A stretch of DNA of 64,000 nt from Nymphalis io (taxonomy: Eukaryota; Arthropoda; Insecta; Lepidoptera; Nymphalidae), in assembly GCF_905147045.1 (NCBI RefSeq), contig NC_065899.1, positions 1,128,501 through 1,192,500 of the forward strand, written 5' to 3'. Below the pieces are notes generated by a model that had not been told where the DNA came from, did no database searches, and saw only the letters and a list, made by a program, of their open reading frames with translations. A program made the translations under genes and the position numbers. Shown here piece after piece: positions 12,430 to 25,952 of the stretch (position 1 is the stretch's first letter; every line of letters begins with the position of its first letter).

Positions 12430-13285
12430 TCAAAATAAAAATCAAATAATATTCGTACCTATGTATGTCATTCTAATTGTCTTAAAGTCATGTTTCTTTA
12501 ATACCTATGAATTTAGCACCGCCATTGAATACCGTTAAGAACTCGCAATAAACTAAGACTTTGTAAATATTCACAGGCGGTACCCAATTACGTTGTTACC
12601 ATTAACTTTAAATATCATCTATCTATTCTATCTATCTTTATTTTTTATCTGGATAATTAACAGACAACGATTGAATGTTAATTTTTGTTTAATATAATCT
12701 AGTAATGAGAATGATTTTGTCTTCCATATTTTTAATTTTAGAAAAAATATTTGTTTATTAATTATTTTTTGTTTGATGTATATTCTAAGGAATACTAGAA
12801 AATAGCCATGATGTGGATAAAGTGGATAAAGTCACGTGGATCTTAACGGAATGTCGCTGTCGATTCGTGTTTGTACTTTATCACGTTTCGTTCCGTTTTT
12901 GTTCTGCCATCTAGAGCTTTTGTAACTAAGCGCTCATATCTATGTGACGAGATTACTATGATGATAATTAAATTGATCGAAACTAAATAGGGGACGTGGC
13001 TGTACATGGAAAATATTAATTTACAGTTGACGATGCAATTAATTTTTTTATAATAATAATTTATATAAATAAAACGAAAAATACAACACGTTTAGTGACA
13101 ACCTTTTTTTTTTAAAGTTTTGCAGGCAACAGTCGACTGACAACAATACAACGGAGGGATTTGTAAAGCCACAATCAGATTTGATGTATAAAAGATCCAT
13201 AAAAGTGATTCATTTCACAATTTAACGTTTAGTACAATTTGATTTAAAACTGAGTACTTTTAAATACAAAATTTGAACCATATCG
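12430..13285. other. Gene-free; mixed-composition segment at 12790-12990
   Basis: Most of this is AT-rich. The segment 12790-12990 has balanced composition, a direct repeat 'gtggataaagtggataaag' and no match to repeats seen here. It is a possible regulatory island, by composition only. Confidence 0.3.
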
Positions 13286-14537
13286 TTAGGGCTGTTACAT
13301 ATGTAATTGGCGTTTTGTACGGGAGGAATATAAAGTATTTTTTTTTTGTAAAATATATTTAATTAATCAAAGTACACCGTTGTTATCTATGCACTTTTGC
13401 CATCTCATAGGTAGTTCATTGATCCCTATACTAAAAAAACTATGGGGGCAGAATCAATAAACTCTTTGAAGGTGGTTTGGACTGCCGCATCGGAGTTGAA
13501 TTTTTTTCCGTGTAAGAAGTTGTCCAAATTCCGGAAAAAATGATAATCTGTTGGAGCAAGGTCCGGGAAGTAAGGTGGATGTCGCAGACATTCCAATTAT
13601 AGCTCATCTAACTAAGTGGTTGTTTTTTGTACAGTATGTGGTCTTGCGTTCGCGTTGCGTCGTGAAGTAGCAGTGGCCTAGAGCGATTGACCAATCTCGG
13701 TTGTTTAGCAGTTAGTTCTTCCTTCATGGTTTGCAGTTTCTGACTATAGATATCTGCCGTAATCGTTTTGACCAAATTTTAGAAAGCGAAGCGAAGTAGT
13801 GAACGACACTGGCGCTAGTCCACCAAACACTCACAAGTAACTTTTTCTGAGTCAATTTTTGTTTAGGGCAGGATTAGGCTGGTTCTCCAGGGTTCAGCCA
13901 TTGCGACGAGTGCTTCCGATTATCGTACATTATACACTTTTCATCACAAGATTCGATTTACTATCCCTTTATTGTGCCGGTTAAGCAAAGTAACACAGCA
14001 GTCGACGCGTGTTTGCAAGTTCGAGTCACTCAATTCATGAGGTACCCATCGTTCTACAGTTTTATCACTTACCACGAAGCCTGCAGCTATCTCTGAAGTG
14101 CTTTGTGATGGATCCGCTTCCACAATAGCCTTTAATTCTTCATTTTCCATTTTGGTCTCCGGCCGTCCACGGGGTTGGTTCTGAATGTCGAAATTTCCAG
14201 AACGAAAATGTTGAAACCAAAGACTTACCGTGCTTTTTTTTGCGAATCCAGCGCCATACACATCATTAATCCTTCGAGCTGTTTCTGCAGCACTGGTGCC
14301 ATGGTAGAACTCGTACTCGTAAATATACCGATATTTCATGTTTTCCATTGTGCGGTAATAAGCGACGCCAAAGAAAAAAATAACGAGGAAAAAATAAATG
14401 AATGGCTGTTTCAAAACTCAAATGTACCAGCTAAATGAAAATATAAATTTTAATTGGAAATTCTTAACCAAAGAGGAGATATTTCAGATCAAAGTGGTCA
14501 GTACGACAAAACGCTAATTTCATATGTAAGGACCTAA
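13286..14537 (-). mobile_element. mariner-family DNA transposon, decayed full-length copy
   Basis: Terminal inverted repeats are visible. The left end has 'ttacatatgtaattggcg' and 'ttttgtac'; the right end, read on the opposite strand, has 'ttacatatgaaattagcg' and 'ttttgtcgtac'. The right end abuts TA, the mariner target. The 1.25-kb span equals a complete mariner, and the transposase is read on the minus strand. Substitutions and frame breaks show it is immobile by itself. Confidence 0.85.
13363..14348 (-). pseudogene. mariner transposase pseudogene
   Basis: The first 135 codons (14348 down to 13944) are open and encode the N-terminal DNA-binding half: KYRYIYEYEFYHGTSAAETA, a helix-turn-helix with STVSLWFQHFRSGN, a GRPETK linker and IVEADPSQSTSEIA. 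SDKTV runs straight into ERWVPHEL, so about 14 codons between the two HTH units are missing compared with the family. After the stop at about 13946 the catalytic half persists in broken frames: SCDEK (first Asp, near 13925), a degraded second Asp region, PDLAPTDYHFF (third Asp, near 13560) and a terminal YFD followed by TAA at 13363. Known mariners cut and paste at TA using a D,D34D triad. This one cannot make the enzyme. Confidence 0.85.
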
Positions 14538-16157
14538 TATATGAAAGAATTGTGCATTTAATTATTATGAGATATTTTAAAAGCTCAATCAAAACAATAA
14601 TGAATCATGAAAATGCTAATTGTCAAAATTTAAATCTTGAATTGTCCTCTGTCAAATTTGTCTAGTCTATTTTGTTTGACACTTTGTTTCGACAATTCTT
14701 GTTTGTTTTTTTTTTCCTTTTTGTTCAGACGTCAAGATCACAAATTAAAATGGTACCTACAGGGCTTTTTTGGTTGCACTGTAGTTGTTCTCAGATTTTC
14801 AAAATGAATTATTAATAAATGAAGTTCAAAGTTTCTTTTAACACAAAATGGCGTTATTAAATCTGTTGTTTCTGTGTTCAATTTTTAAATCATTTTTCAT
14901 CTATATTTTCATATTTATTTTTAAATAGAACATTTTGATAACTATATCAGAAAAGTTTAGGTACTGGTGAGCCGCCATTGGTTATTAACAAATAATCCCA
15001 TTTCGTTAAACTTTTTGTCATCCATTGTTTGTAGGTCAGATTATAAATAATTAATAAAATTAAAAGGCCAATATAAATTTTAAATAAGGCGCAAAAAGTC
15101 ATCAAGTCACGGTTTGTACATATAAATGAATGGAAAGACATAATTAAGTAAAATGATATTAATTAATTATTAATTAATAAAATGTTATGACATTAAAATT
15201 CAAAAGTTTTAATCATTTTACAATAAATTATTTCATTGTCTATTCATTGTTATTTGTCAAACGTTTAAATTTAATTATGGAATTCATTATTTGTTTTTGC
15301 CTCATTCTAGAAGTTGTTTATAATAATAATTTTTTGGTATATATAAAAATTAAAACCTTCTCTTCGATATTTAATATGTGTATACCACAGATTAAATATG
15401 TTTGAATCAACGGTTATGTGAAAACTCTTTTTAAATGACCGTTGACGTTAACATACTTATATGGCATTTTAATTTGTAAATAAAATTATAATTTAAAAGT
15501 ATAAGACAAACTATACAATATTTTTCATTATCTCATAAATTAACAATGACATGAATAAATATAAACTGCTATGCTATTCAAATAAAATATAATTGAAAAA
15601 AAAAAAAACAAAAAACATTTTAAGCATATTCGAACTGGCATTTATATATTTCAAATATATTTTGTCAGTCGTTAATGTTAGTATTGTTACAAAATAATAA
15701 AAATAAAAAATAAATAGATGATGATATTTCCAGTTGAGGATGTATATAATATTTAATATTATCCGAAACGTAGAGAATATATATATATAAGAAAGTATAT
15801 AATATTGTAAAGATTAAGTATTTCATTTCAAAATAGATTATTTGAAAATATTTCTTACTGAACACAATTTTATAAACAAACTTAGAACGATACCGAAGGA
15901 ATCTAAATAAATAAATTAAAGCATACTATATTCAAGCAAGCATTTATATATTATTAAAAGCTCCAGAAGTAATTAAAAGAATTGTTACTATATTTCGATG
16001 ATTCATTCTGATTTTTAGAAACTCAGAAGTTGCTCATTTTCACAACTGATCAACTATCCTCGGTTATAAAGGCGATGAAGGTCGTTGAAGGTTCAAAGGA
16101 CCTAAATACTATATTTGAGTATATATAATATCGTCGCATGTTTATTATATATTACCC
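14538..16157. other. Gene-free AT-rich sequence
   Basis: No gene or known repeat. A TTAATTAAT/ATTAATTAA palindrome around 15155-15180 offers dense homeodomain-type cores. Otherwise simple AT-rich runs. Confidence 0.4.
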
Positions 16158-16290
16158 ACATGCAGGATTACCCATATGCAGCATACACACATGCAGGTTT
16201 CATTACAAAAAACACATGAAAATTCAGTACCGCTTAACCGGGTTTGATGCCATGGTATTCGGTTAAAAATTACGTGTCCTCGACAACGAT
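16158..16290 (-). repeat. Metulj-like SINE (family M) remnant, head half
   Basis: 'cacatgcaggtttc', 'cacatgaaaattcagtacc' and 'accgggtttgatgcc' match the middle and tRNA-like head of family M in reverse. The tail half is missing. Confidence 0.6.
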
Positions 16291-19224
16291 AAATAATAAA
16301 CTGCCCGTTTTTCGATTTACTAATTCAAAATGTTCTTCATTAGAAACCACTTTAATAAAGCATGTACGCATTACGAGCTGTATTTATACGGTTAATGGTC
16401 GACCGATCACAAATAGGAAACTAGACACATTCATTAATACAATTGAATTCTAATTTAAACTAATGCGAAGTTAATTTCGAAATAAACCTATTTACATATA
16501 TACTTCATAATTTCCTTTAAATGTAAACGTGATTACATAATATATATTATTGTATTGTATTATAGCTATCATAGCATAGCTTTACTATCAGTTTCGTTCA
16601 TTATGGAATTACCTCCAAAACAATCAAACAATCAATAAAATATTAGGAGCGGGTTAAATTTCAACTCACTTTTAAAATATTTTTATTTTATTGAGAATAT
16701 ATGTTAATTTCTACAACCTCTAATAAATTTTAATCCAGATTTTTATTTTAATTTTATTTATAACCATTTATAATGAATATGATTAATTCCTTGAAACAAT
16801 TGAAATGTAAAAAAATCAAATAACATTAGTCACAACAGCGTAACAAATGTTTTTTTAAATACATATTTTACTTTTTCCAGAACGTAACATTGATTGATGA
16901 TTTAAAATTTCTATCGACCTTATTATTTATTTAAATTATTATATCGAATTATATTATTATATTATATCGCATAAAAGAAAACTTAATAAAAATGTATTTA
17001 TTGAATATGGCCATATTGGTAATAAGCTTAAACATTAATATGTTAACGATAAATTAAATAATTTAATTGTAAACGAAATTATACCGCTTACTGACCTTTT
17101 AGAGACGTTAAGTTTTTCTTTTAAACAGTTAATTCGCGCCTTTTCTGACATTTCACAGGATGGTGGCAATTTTGTCTTCGACGTTTACATGTATGAACAA
17201 TATTGTGGTAATGCGGTAACCGTTTATTACAGCTTTTTAATGACTTTGACTATAATATTATAAGGTTTATATGAAAAATTCTATTACAGCATTTCTTATT
17301 AATATTTATGAACAATTATACACATACAGACGATTAACTTTGAAACATCCATAGTTTTATATAAATTAGCAATTTTTTCATTTTTATTATAATATAATTT
17401 TGTGCATATTGCTGGAACGATGTTATGTATAGACTAGGCATAGACTCGTGAGAGATTTGTAAAAATGTAAAATAAATTAACGTAAAATGTAAATATGATA
17501 TCGAATACAGTACAGTCATTAAAGTAAAATTGTTAATAAAATTATATTCATAAACAAACATATTGTATTATTTTATTAAAACCTCTTTAGATGAACCTTT
17601 GTAGGCTACCTACTAGATGAAAAATACAAAACAAGAACAATCGTGTTCTCACAGATAAATAATTAATGGTGCAAAATAAAGATAACACTAAATAACTACG
17701 TTAATAAATTTTAATCTACGACGAATGTAACTAAAGTAAATACAGTATTTTTTCCAAGCTGTAATTTCATTTTAAAAATGTTTTAACATTAAATAAAAAA
17801 TGTTATAATGATAAAACAATATGTATGTAAAATATATGCATATACATATTTATTTAATAGCACCAAAGATTACAAATTAATGCATAACAATAAAAATAGA
17901 AGGTGCATAATATATTTTTATTATTAGTTTAAATCGGTACATTCCCGTACATTATTATTATTTTATTATTATATGAATTTAAAAGCAAAGTTACAAAGCA
18001 ATGGTGGTCTTGGATTATTTGTTTTAATATAATAGTAAAAACTAATCTACTAAAGAGTTATTGACTAAATCAGCTGGTAAAATAGATTGAATTAGAGTAT
18101 TAACAGAGAAGTCCCTTTTTAAATATGTACTTATCTAGCTTCAAGCTTCATTTGTTAGGCATATGCCAGAAATGCGGTCGGACGATGTTCCAAGTTCCTA
18201 CACTTATATGGCCTACTCACATTCAAGTATTCCTAAATGAATAATGAGTTCTTAGTAATCGGACATTTAAGGAGATCAGTGGATATGTCGCCGTAATTGC
18301 GCTTCTAAGTGTATCGGATCATTAAGATTTGTCCGTCTTTATACTTTAAACATAAGAATGTAATATAACTTTTAAAAAATCGTGATTTTTGTTTTGAAAT
18401 CAGTTTTGAAAACTTCATGCTTAATTGAATTGAGACCTTATTGGGAAGGTTCTAATACTAAATAGGATCCATTTAAAAGATATATACTTACCTATTATAG
18501 AAAATTTAACATTCGAAGATAAGAAAAGTACATAATACACTAACATTCAAAAAAAGGTTGTATATATAAAATAAGTATATTGAAGTTTGATATTTATATA
18601 AAATATGTATTTAAGTCTAAATAAATAAATAATATATTAAATTTTATTAGTTATTCCATATAATATGATAAATCACGTCACGAGTTCAAATTTCCTACGA
18701 TAAAAGAAAACCGGCAAGCAATCCTTAACAAAAACGTAGGGTATGTGATATCGTTTAATATGCTAGGATCCCTGACGAATAAAGTTCATAAAGTTTTCAT
18801 CTTAGCGGATACTTAAGCTATAAAATAAACCAACGTAGCTTTGGTTTAAGCTCAGTATGGCCTGTGTATTGATAGTTTCGAACAAATGATTCCATAAGTG
18901 CAAATTATATTATGGTTTATTTAATAGTAAAATTACAGATGTTTTTTGTTTAATTGGTAGTTGTAGTAGATATAAGTAATTGCTTGTAAATGCTATATGA
19001 TTATTATAATATAACTTAACCCATCTTTATAATTGTGTTCAGTTTCTGTTTAAGGACAAATATATTATGGTATACAACTATAAACTTACAATGCTTCTAT
19101 ATTATTAATGACTCTCGGTAATTTTTGTATTTCTTGTCTATTCGTTTTTATATATATTTATATTTTAGTATATAATAATACGAATTATAAATATACTCTA
19201 TTGTTTTTTTTGTATTTTGAATAA
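16291..19224. other. Gene-free AT-rich sequence, no recognisable repeat
   Basis: Very high AT content with many short open frames that lack domain resemblance. I see nothing that can be named. Confidence 0.45.
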
Positions 19225-19470
19225 TTGGCCCGATGGTAAATGGTCACCATCGTCCACAGAGATTGGTGCTGTTAGAAATATTAACCGTTTATTACATCGC
19301 AAATGCACCACCAATCTGAGGGACTAAGATGTCATGTTCCTAGTGGCTGGCTAACTCACTCTTCAAAACGGAAAACAACAATATTAATTGTTGTTGTTTG
19401 GTGGTAGAATATCTGATGAACGGGTGTTACCTACCCAGACGGTCTTAAAAAACTCCTAGCACCAAGTAAA
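19225..19470 (-). repeat. Family X, diverged copy
   Basis: Reversed family X blocks: 'gatggtaaatggtcaccat', 'caccaccaatctgaggga', 'agaatatctgatgaacggg', 'ttacctacccagacgg'. It carries small internal expansions (a 'ttgttgttgttt' segment). Confidence 0.75.
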
Positions 19471-21247
19471 TACAAATAATAACGAACTATGAAACTGAGC
19501 TGATAAAAATAGATAACTGAAAAATTATATATATTTTTAAAATGATATCTTTAATATATTTAAAGACATAAAAAGAAATATAAAGATCGATTTTAATCGT
19601 AACGTTTGTGTATGTAACGTCTCGCAACTGTCACATTTGAGCGTGAGAGTTCAGGATGTCAATTTTTTATGAATAAAATTAACGAAAATGTTTAGTAGTA
19701 GTATTAGTTGAGTAGTAGTAAATTACTTCAAGTTGATGTATAATATATCGACGAACCTTTTACGTAAACTAATGATGACAAAACATTAATAAAAACCTAT
19801 ATTGATCGAGTCCAATGAATTATTCATAGAAAAATGGTCATTTGTATTATGTAAACGATTTCGTATTTATTAATTCAAAATGTCCTACATATAGAACTGC
19901 AATGTATGTCTTTGTATAAATGATGACTTCAATTTGAAATCATTATAAAGACTGTTATCGACATTTAAAACGATTTCTTTTTCAAAGGATCTTTCGCCTT
20001 TATATTCCAATAAATGGCTTATAATTACTATTTACTTTAGTGCAAAAGGTCGTAAGTAAAATCGTCGTACTTTTATATACTGAATTATATTTATGAATTC
20101 AGTATTTCTTTTTGTGTTTCCAATTTTCTTTCCTGCTTTACGTTCAGTTGATAAGTAAAAAATGACAGTTATGTTTGTGTTTAGTCTGTTGTACTAAAAG
20201 TATTGCAATATCACATATTATAGATGTCAAAATTGTGTTCATTTCAAATGAGTAACGTCACGATGACGACAGCTTGTATTTTTTTTAAACTTAAGTTATA
20301 TGTTCGCGTTTTCTTAAGTAAACAAAATGAATTGTTATAAAGATAAGTTAAACTAACCACTCGTTTGGGTTTGAATGGACTTCCTGATGGTGTTTTTGTT
20401 ACAACGTTATACATTTATTCACCCTTCAAAGAATTTTGACAAAGTATGCTTAGAACATTTTAATTTATAAAAACAGACGGAGTCGCAGGATATGCGATGT
20501 TAACGCTAATTACGGCGTTGAACGGTTTTTATGAAAAACTGTAATCTCTTATTTGCATTTGCAAGACGGGTTTCAATTATTTAATAAAAACTAGTAATCC
20601 TTTCCGCCTTTGCTTGTGCTTTAGAATAAAAAAGATAACAATTAGTTTAGCTGTCGAAATGTAAAGGTTTGTTTGTAAATAAAATAAAAATTCAAACAAT
20701 TTAAAATATAGAGAAATTAAAATGAAATATTAAAATATATAAGAATGTAATTTGTATTTTTTGATTGATATGAATATATTTTGATGAATTTAAAATTCGG
20801 TACATTAAATATTCTTCTTAATTTTTTTTTACAAAAAAAGTCTTCACTATTTGTAAAGTTTTATAAGTAACGTAATTTTTAAATACTACAGTTGAACCTT
20901 AAAAGATCAGTTTCTAAGTTTCCTTAATTCCTAGGTTCGGTTAATTAGACGTTAATACACACTGAGTACAAATTCTTGTAATAATTTAGGTACCTACCTA
21001 TGTCTCGTTACGTAAAAAATAGATGCCAGTGCACTAAATTGTTCAATAAATTCTAAATAAAATATATATTTTAAACTATTTATATATATATATATATAGT
21101 TTTTTAGCTAAAGCATTTAGCGTTTTAATTAGGAAAAGTTGTAATAATAAACAAAATTTCATAAAATTAATTTTATATGACCTCTTAACATAACTCTCAC
21201 TTCAAATGAATTTATTGAACAATTTAGTGTAACAACAATAATGTAAT
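19471..21247. other. Gene-free AT-rich sequence
   Basis: No coding or repeat identity. A short TA microsatellite lies at 21080-21099. Confidence 0.4.
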
Positions 21248-21375
21248 GTAACAGCCTGTTAATGTTCCACGGCTGGGCTAAAGCCTCCTCTCCCTTTTGA
21301 GGAGAAGGTTTGGAGCTTATTCCACCACGCTGCTCCAATGCGGGTTGATAGAATACACATGTGGTATAGCACATG
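21248..21375 (-). repeat. Metulj-like SINE (family M), 3' half
   Basis: 'acagcctgttaatgttccac', 'gggctaaagcctcctctccc', 'ggagaaggtttggagcttat' and 'ccaccacgctgctccaatg' are the family M tail in reverse. The copy lacks the tRNA-like head, so it is 5'-truncated. Confidence 0.8.
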
Positions 21376-22782
21376 AAAAATGTAACGCTTGTTATTTCAG
21401 AAAACTAACTTATGTGTGTAAATATTTCCGGTATAGGTACTTGTCTAATTATAAAGCGCTTAGGTTAACTTGTGTTATATTTATATCAATATATAAATAA
21501 AATTAAAATCCTCCTTGAGTATTGAAATTAAAATGCAGTACGGATTTCTTATCTAAAGAATTACCTGCAATGAGTAAGACTAAAACGTCCTTCTCACTGA
21601 CAAGAAAATCCTCCAAAAGCTTAGTTATGTAGGTGTGAAAATTATACAGTCATACTCAAAAATGTTGCTTAGCTGGTCTAGTTTGACATTGCTTTCGCTC
21701 TTTCTGTCAATATTGATTTGACATTTGAAAACATCATTGTTTAACTAATCACCCGCGAAACAACGTTCAGAAGTCAGGCCGATACTTTCTCATGCTACCT
21801 TCAAAACTGCTTTCACACCCTAATATTAACGCCTTTTCCCATTCCATTTTTTTATTGGTCGTTAAGGGTTAGCGCTGTATGATATAATACATAAAAAAGT
21901 ACTTGGTGTGTTGCATTTTTTTGATACTTCGATGGGTTCATTTTGCGCCACCATGCTCGAGGTTCATTGGTGCTTATAGGCTTGACAATAATTAGCCAGT
22001 ACTTACGACAACAACAGATTGAGATGTAGTTACTATTCTACTCTGCCAGAACTTCTCGGCGCCAACAACTTTTTTATTATGATAATTATATGTTTATTTT
22101 GTGTATAACTTTTCATTTATTTGTTCTTTTATTAATAACATTTTATAATGACAGGCTTTGACCAATGAAAATAATGGCATTGTTTCATAAAGTCTTTAAA
22201 TCTTTGTATATTATTAGAAAATATAGTAAAAAAAATTGATCAATATGATGTTGATAAGTGCGCTGTCAAATCTATACAGTTTTTTATTCTAAAACAAAAA
22301 CTAAGGCCGGGCCTCGAACAGCCAAGTTAATTGCAACTCAAACAAATTAACGGACGTATCGGTAGTTAATGAGTGTCTAGCGGGCTTGTGCTTGTTATTT
22401 TAAATGTGTTTACTTAGCAAAATTTTGTTATGTAAATATAATTAAATAGAAGAGTAATACATATAAACTTTTATTTTAGTTACGGCTTACCTACACAGTA
22501 AAGATTACACGTTTTTATCTTCAACATTTATTTTTTTAATTTAATCATTCCAATTGGTCCTTAATTATAAATGTATAATACTATTTCATATATAATGTAG
22601 TATTATAATTTATTTATTTTTATTTAAATGTCGTATAGCAACAAAGATCTAAATTCAACTTCATTTTCTACCTGAGATGCTGTTGAGGGTACCAAAAAAT
22701 AAATAATATATATAATAATAAATGGTAAAAGTATATAACAATATGTATATGTTTATTGATAGAAGCTCAAATAAAAACAAAA

Positions 22783-22822
<40 letters not shown>

Positions 22823-23349
22823 ACGTATTTATTATTAAGCAAATAATATACTCTCTATATAATAATATACCTACTTCACTGTAGCTTTAAGTATTTTTTT
22901 ATATTGTATACATTTTTATGTTTTTTACGTTGAATTATTTATTATTACCTACATAATATTTTACCTGTAGGCCTATTGACGTTACGTATCGAGTTCCCGC
23001 CGCCGCTGTCACGCAATGTGACAGCTTATAATTTTTTTTTGTTTTAAATTTATTCTATTCAGCCAGTTCTTTTTGTTTTTATTGTATGACAAACTCTTTG
23101 GATATATATAAGATTAAATCTGTTAGACAGTTCGAATATTTATTTGTATATGTTGACAGCTGTCTTAAATAGGCGCCTTAAAGATTTGTAATTAATATGT
23201 TGTAAGTTTTAGTTTTAGACGTTAGGCAAAAAAAGCTTTTAGTGGTTAGAATATCTTATGCTAATGGTGAAGTTTACTGTTCATATATGTTTAATAGTTA
23301 TTTTAATTAATATGGTTTTTACATATGAACATTTATTTTAAAGTAATGT
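21376..23349. other. Gene-free sequence with mixed-composition stretches
   Basis: Segments at 21640-22060 and 22300-22400 are less AT-rich than the flanks and match no repeat recognised here. A GC-rich hairpin (GCTGTCAC / GTGACAGC, 5-nt loop) is at 23005-23025. No coding region is supported. Confidence 0.35.
22787..22819. repeat. (AT)n microsatellite
   Basis: 33 bp of uninterrupted AT dinucleotide, likely length-variable between individuals. Confidence 0.9.
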
Positions 23350-23478
23350 AATAATAGCTTGTAGATGTCCCACAGCTGGGCTTAGGCCTGCTTTCGTATT
23401 GAGGAGAAGGTATAGAGCTTATTCCAACACACTGCTCCAATGTGGGTTGGGGCTACATACGTGGCAGAATATCCGTGT
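23350..23478 (-). repeat. Metulj-like SINE (family M), diverged 3' half
   Basis: Reversed tail with 'gtcccacagctgggcttagg', 'gaggagaaggtatagagctt' and 'actgctccaatgtgggttgg'. Confidence 0.7.
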
Positions 23479-23675
23479 GATTTATTATAGACAAAATTTA
23501 AGAGTATGAAAAGTCATTGCTCAAACTTGGCTTATAAATAATTTCCTCACAAGAAGTTTACAATCACTGTGCATAATAAAAACGAACTATGTTTCGTTCG
23601 TTTTTTTTTTATTCAGAGTAATTTTGACTCTATATTAGTTTATATTATCTATATTGAGTATAGTAGTCAGATAAA

Positions 23676-23926
23676 GATTGTGGTAGGGCTTACTGGTAAG
23701 CCTGTCTGGACAGATACCACCCAATCATCATATATTCTACAGCCGAGTAGGAATACTTAGTATTGTTGTGTTCCAGTTTGAAGGGTGAATGAGCCGGTGT
23801 AACTACAGGTATAAGGGACGTAACAAATTAATTCCCAAGACCAGTGGTGCATTGACAATGTAAGAGGTGGTTAATATTTCTTATAATTAAAATGTCTATG
23901 GGCAGTGGTGATCACTTACAGTACAG
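23676..23926 (+). repeat. Family X copy cut by a family M insertion
   Basis: Runs from 'tggtagggcttactgg' to 'gtggtgatcactta' and is then interrupted before its poly(A) end by the family M copy at 23927. This makes it older than that SINE. Confidence 0.75.
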
Positions 23927-24122
23927 TACAGTAACAGCCTGTTAATGTCCCACTGCTGGGCTAAGGCCTCCTCTCCCTTTTTGAGGAGAAAGTTTGGAGC
24001 TTATTCCACCACACTGCTCCATGTGGCAGAATTTCAGTGAGATATTTTCATTCACCGAAGCACGAGATGAATTATAATCACAAATTAAGCACATGAAAAT
24101 TCAGCGGTGCTTGCATTATATT
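23927..24122 (-). repeat. Metulj-like SINE (family M), head truncated
   Basis: Starts with the reversed terminal (CAGTA)n tail, then 'acagcctgttaatgtcccac' through 'catgaaaattcagcggtgct'. The tRNA-like head beyond about 24122 is replaced by unrelated sequence. Confidence 0.8.
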
Positions 24123-24189
24123 ATATTGTACTCCAGGGTTAGATTTGAAGGCTCCAGATCCAGAGGTCACGAGTTTGAATCAGGTTTAG

Positions 24190-25837
24190 AGGGCATTGCC
24201 TTGTCGGTAACTTCAAGGTAATTTATTGTATATTATGTTATCAAGTATTGTATTAGATATACTTTTATCATATATAAAAATATTTTAATATAATATAAGC
24301 AATAATCATTTCATTCACAGCGTTTCGTTTGTGGTAACATCAGTTATGACAGTTGATTATATTTATTTTTTATTGAATCGAGTGGACACAAAACACGGGT
24401 TTCACAAAGCGCCCCTCAAAATATAATTTGAGGTAATTAGTTTTTCGGACGGCTCTAGGCACGTGATTAATGGCATTATTCGACGATCCATCATTGTGTG
24501 AGACCGACACGCGAAAATATTATCTAATATTATAAAAGTGCTTGACATAGACAATAATATATTTATATGTGTGTCTACAAACAAATGCCAATGTTTTGAC
24601 ACTTCGCTTTTTATTCTGTGGCATTAAACACGTTGTAATATGATATGTTTTTATTATTTAATGGTGTCGCTATCTTTAACTAGTGAAAGTTGCCAGCTTA
24701 GAATTATTGACTTTGTATGTTTATATGGTATAAACGAAACTAATTAAAATAGCGTAAGATGTGTTTTTTTTTAATATTTTAATGCTATATATTTTGTGGA
24801 ATTGCATATTTAAATATTATATTTTGTAAAATTTAAAACTTTTGTCGAAATCAAAATAAAATATATTCTTTTAAAATACTTAGAAATACTTTTGAGGCGT
24901 AAGGCGCATAGCACTGGAAATTTGTTCACAATTAATTTATTTCTTTATATGAATTAAGAATATTATTAAGTAATCGTAGTTAAGATAAATATTTGAGTTA
25001 AGAAATTTGTTAAATTATGTATTTTTCATTTATTGTTATTTTATTTTCATATGTTAAATACATATGAAAATAAAAATATATTTACACAATGTATAATTAT
25101 GGTACTTATTTTTCTTATTTCTAAGATAATTACGTAAGCCTGTGGCAGTGTGACATATTTCTATGTTCACGAATGTAATTTTTTTCATGCTCATCACTTT
25201 TATCAAAATTTTAATACTAATAAAATTACTCATCTTCTAAATTAATGATTTACATCTCTGCAAAAACAATTGCGAAATGACTGAAATATTCCAGAATATT
25301 CCAGAAGTCCTCAATATTGAAATGCACAAATGTTTGTTCCAAGTGCCAATTCTTAATAACAACTGTATTATAAAAACATTTAGGTTAAACGTGCAGTGTT
25401 TTGTCGAAGTGGTTAGCGTTGTCAATCCAGGGGTGGGAGCTATAAAGTTGTTATTAAAGGCAACACTTGAGGCCCTACGTGTGGACTTGACATTATTGGC
25501 ATTTAGTCTATGTTATGAACGATAAATCTTTTATATAGCGAAAGGTGTGTAATCTTTTTTTAAAATTATAATTATAATAACTTGTTTTATTTTATAACTG
25601 ATATTAAAGAACATATGTTTTTTATGTTTTTACCGTATTTAATAATTACATTAAAACATTGTAACTCGAGATAGGTTACAACTATGCCATTATTTGTTTT
25701 AATTTTGAGAAATTAAAATGATTTTATACGCTCTTTTAACTTTATGCACATTGAAGTATCTAAATCATCTTTGGGCGTGACGAGAGAAATAATTTCAATG
25801 TCAAATATAAATATTAAACGTTTAAGTTAACGTCCGT
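24190..25837. other. Gene-free AT-rich sequence
   Basis: No coding region with family resemblance and no known repeat. An 82-codon open frame at 25277-25525 has no recognisable domain and is taken as chance. Confidence 0.4.
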
Positions 25838-25952
25838 AACATCCGTAACAGCCTGTGAATGTCCCACTGCTGGGCTAAAGGCCTCCTCTCCTCTTTTTGA
25901 GGAGAAGGTTTGGAGCTTATTCCACCTCGCTGCTCCAATGCGGGTTGGTTTG
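25838..25952 (-). repeat. Metulj-like SINE (family M), 3' half
   Basis: 'acagcctgtgaatgtcccac', 'ctcctctcctctttttgagg' and 'ctgctccaatgcgggttgg' in reverse orientation. 5'-truncated. Confidence 0.8.

Noticed and set aside
16870..16900. Isolated acceptor-like sites (for example 'ctttttccag' near 16880 and 'attttttccag' near 32359)
   Set aside because: Single T-rich/CAG sites are expected by chance in AT-rich DNA, and no paired donor or open reading frame supports an exon there.
22787..22819. AT run considered as an origin or promoter element
   Set aside because: A plain dinucleotide microsatellite with no surrounding signals.
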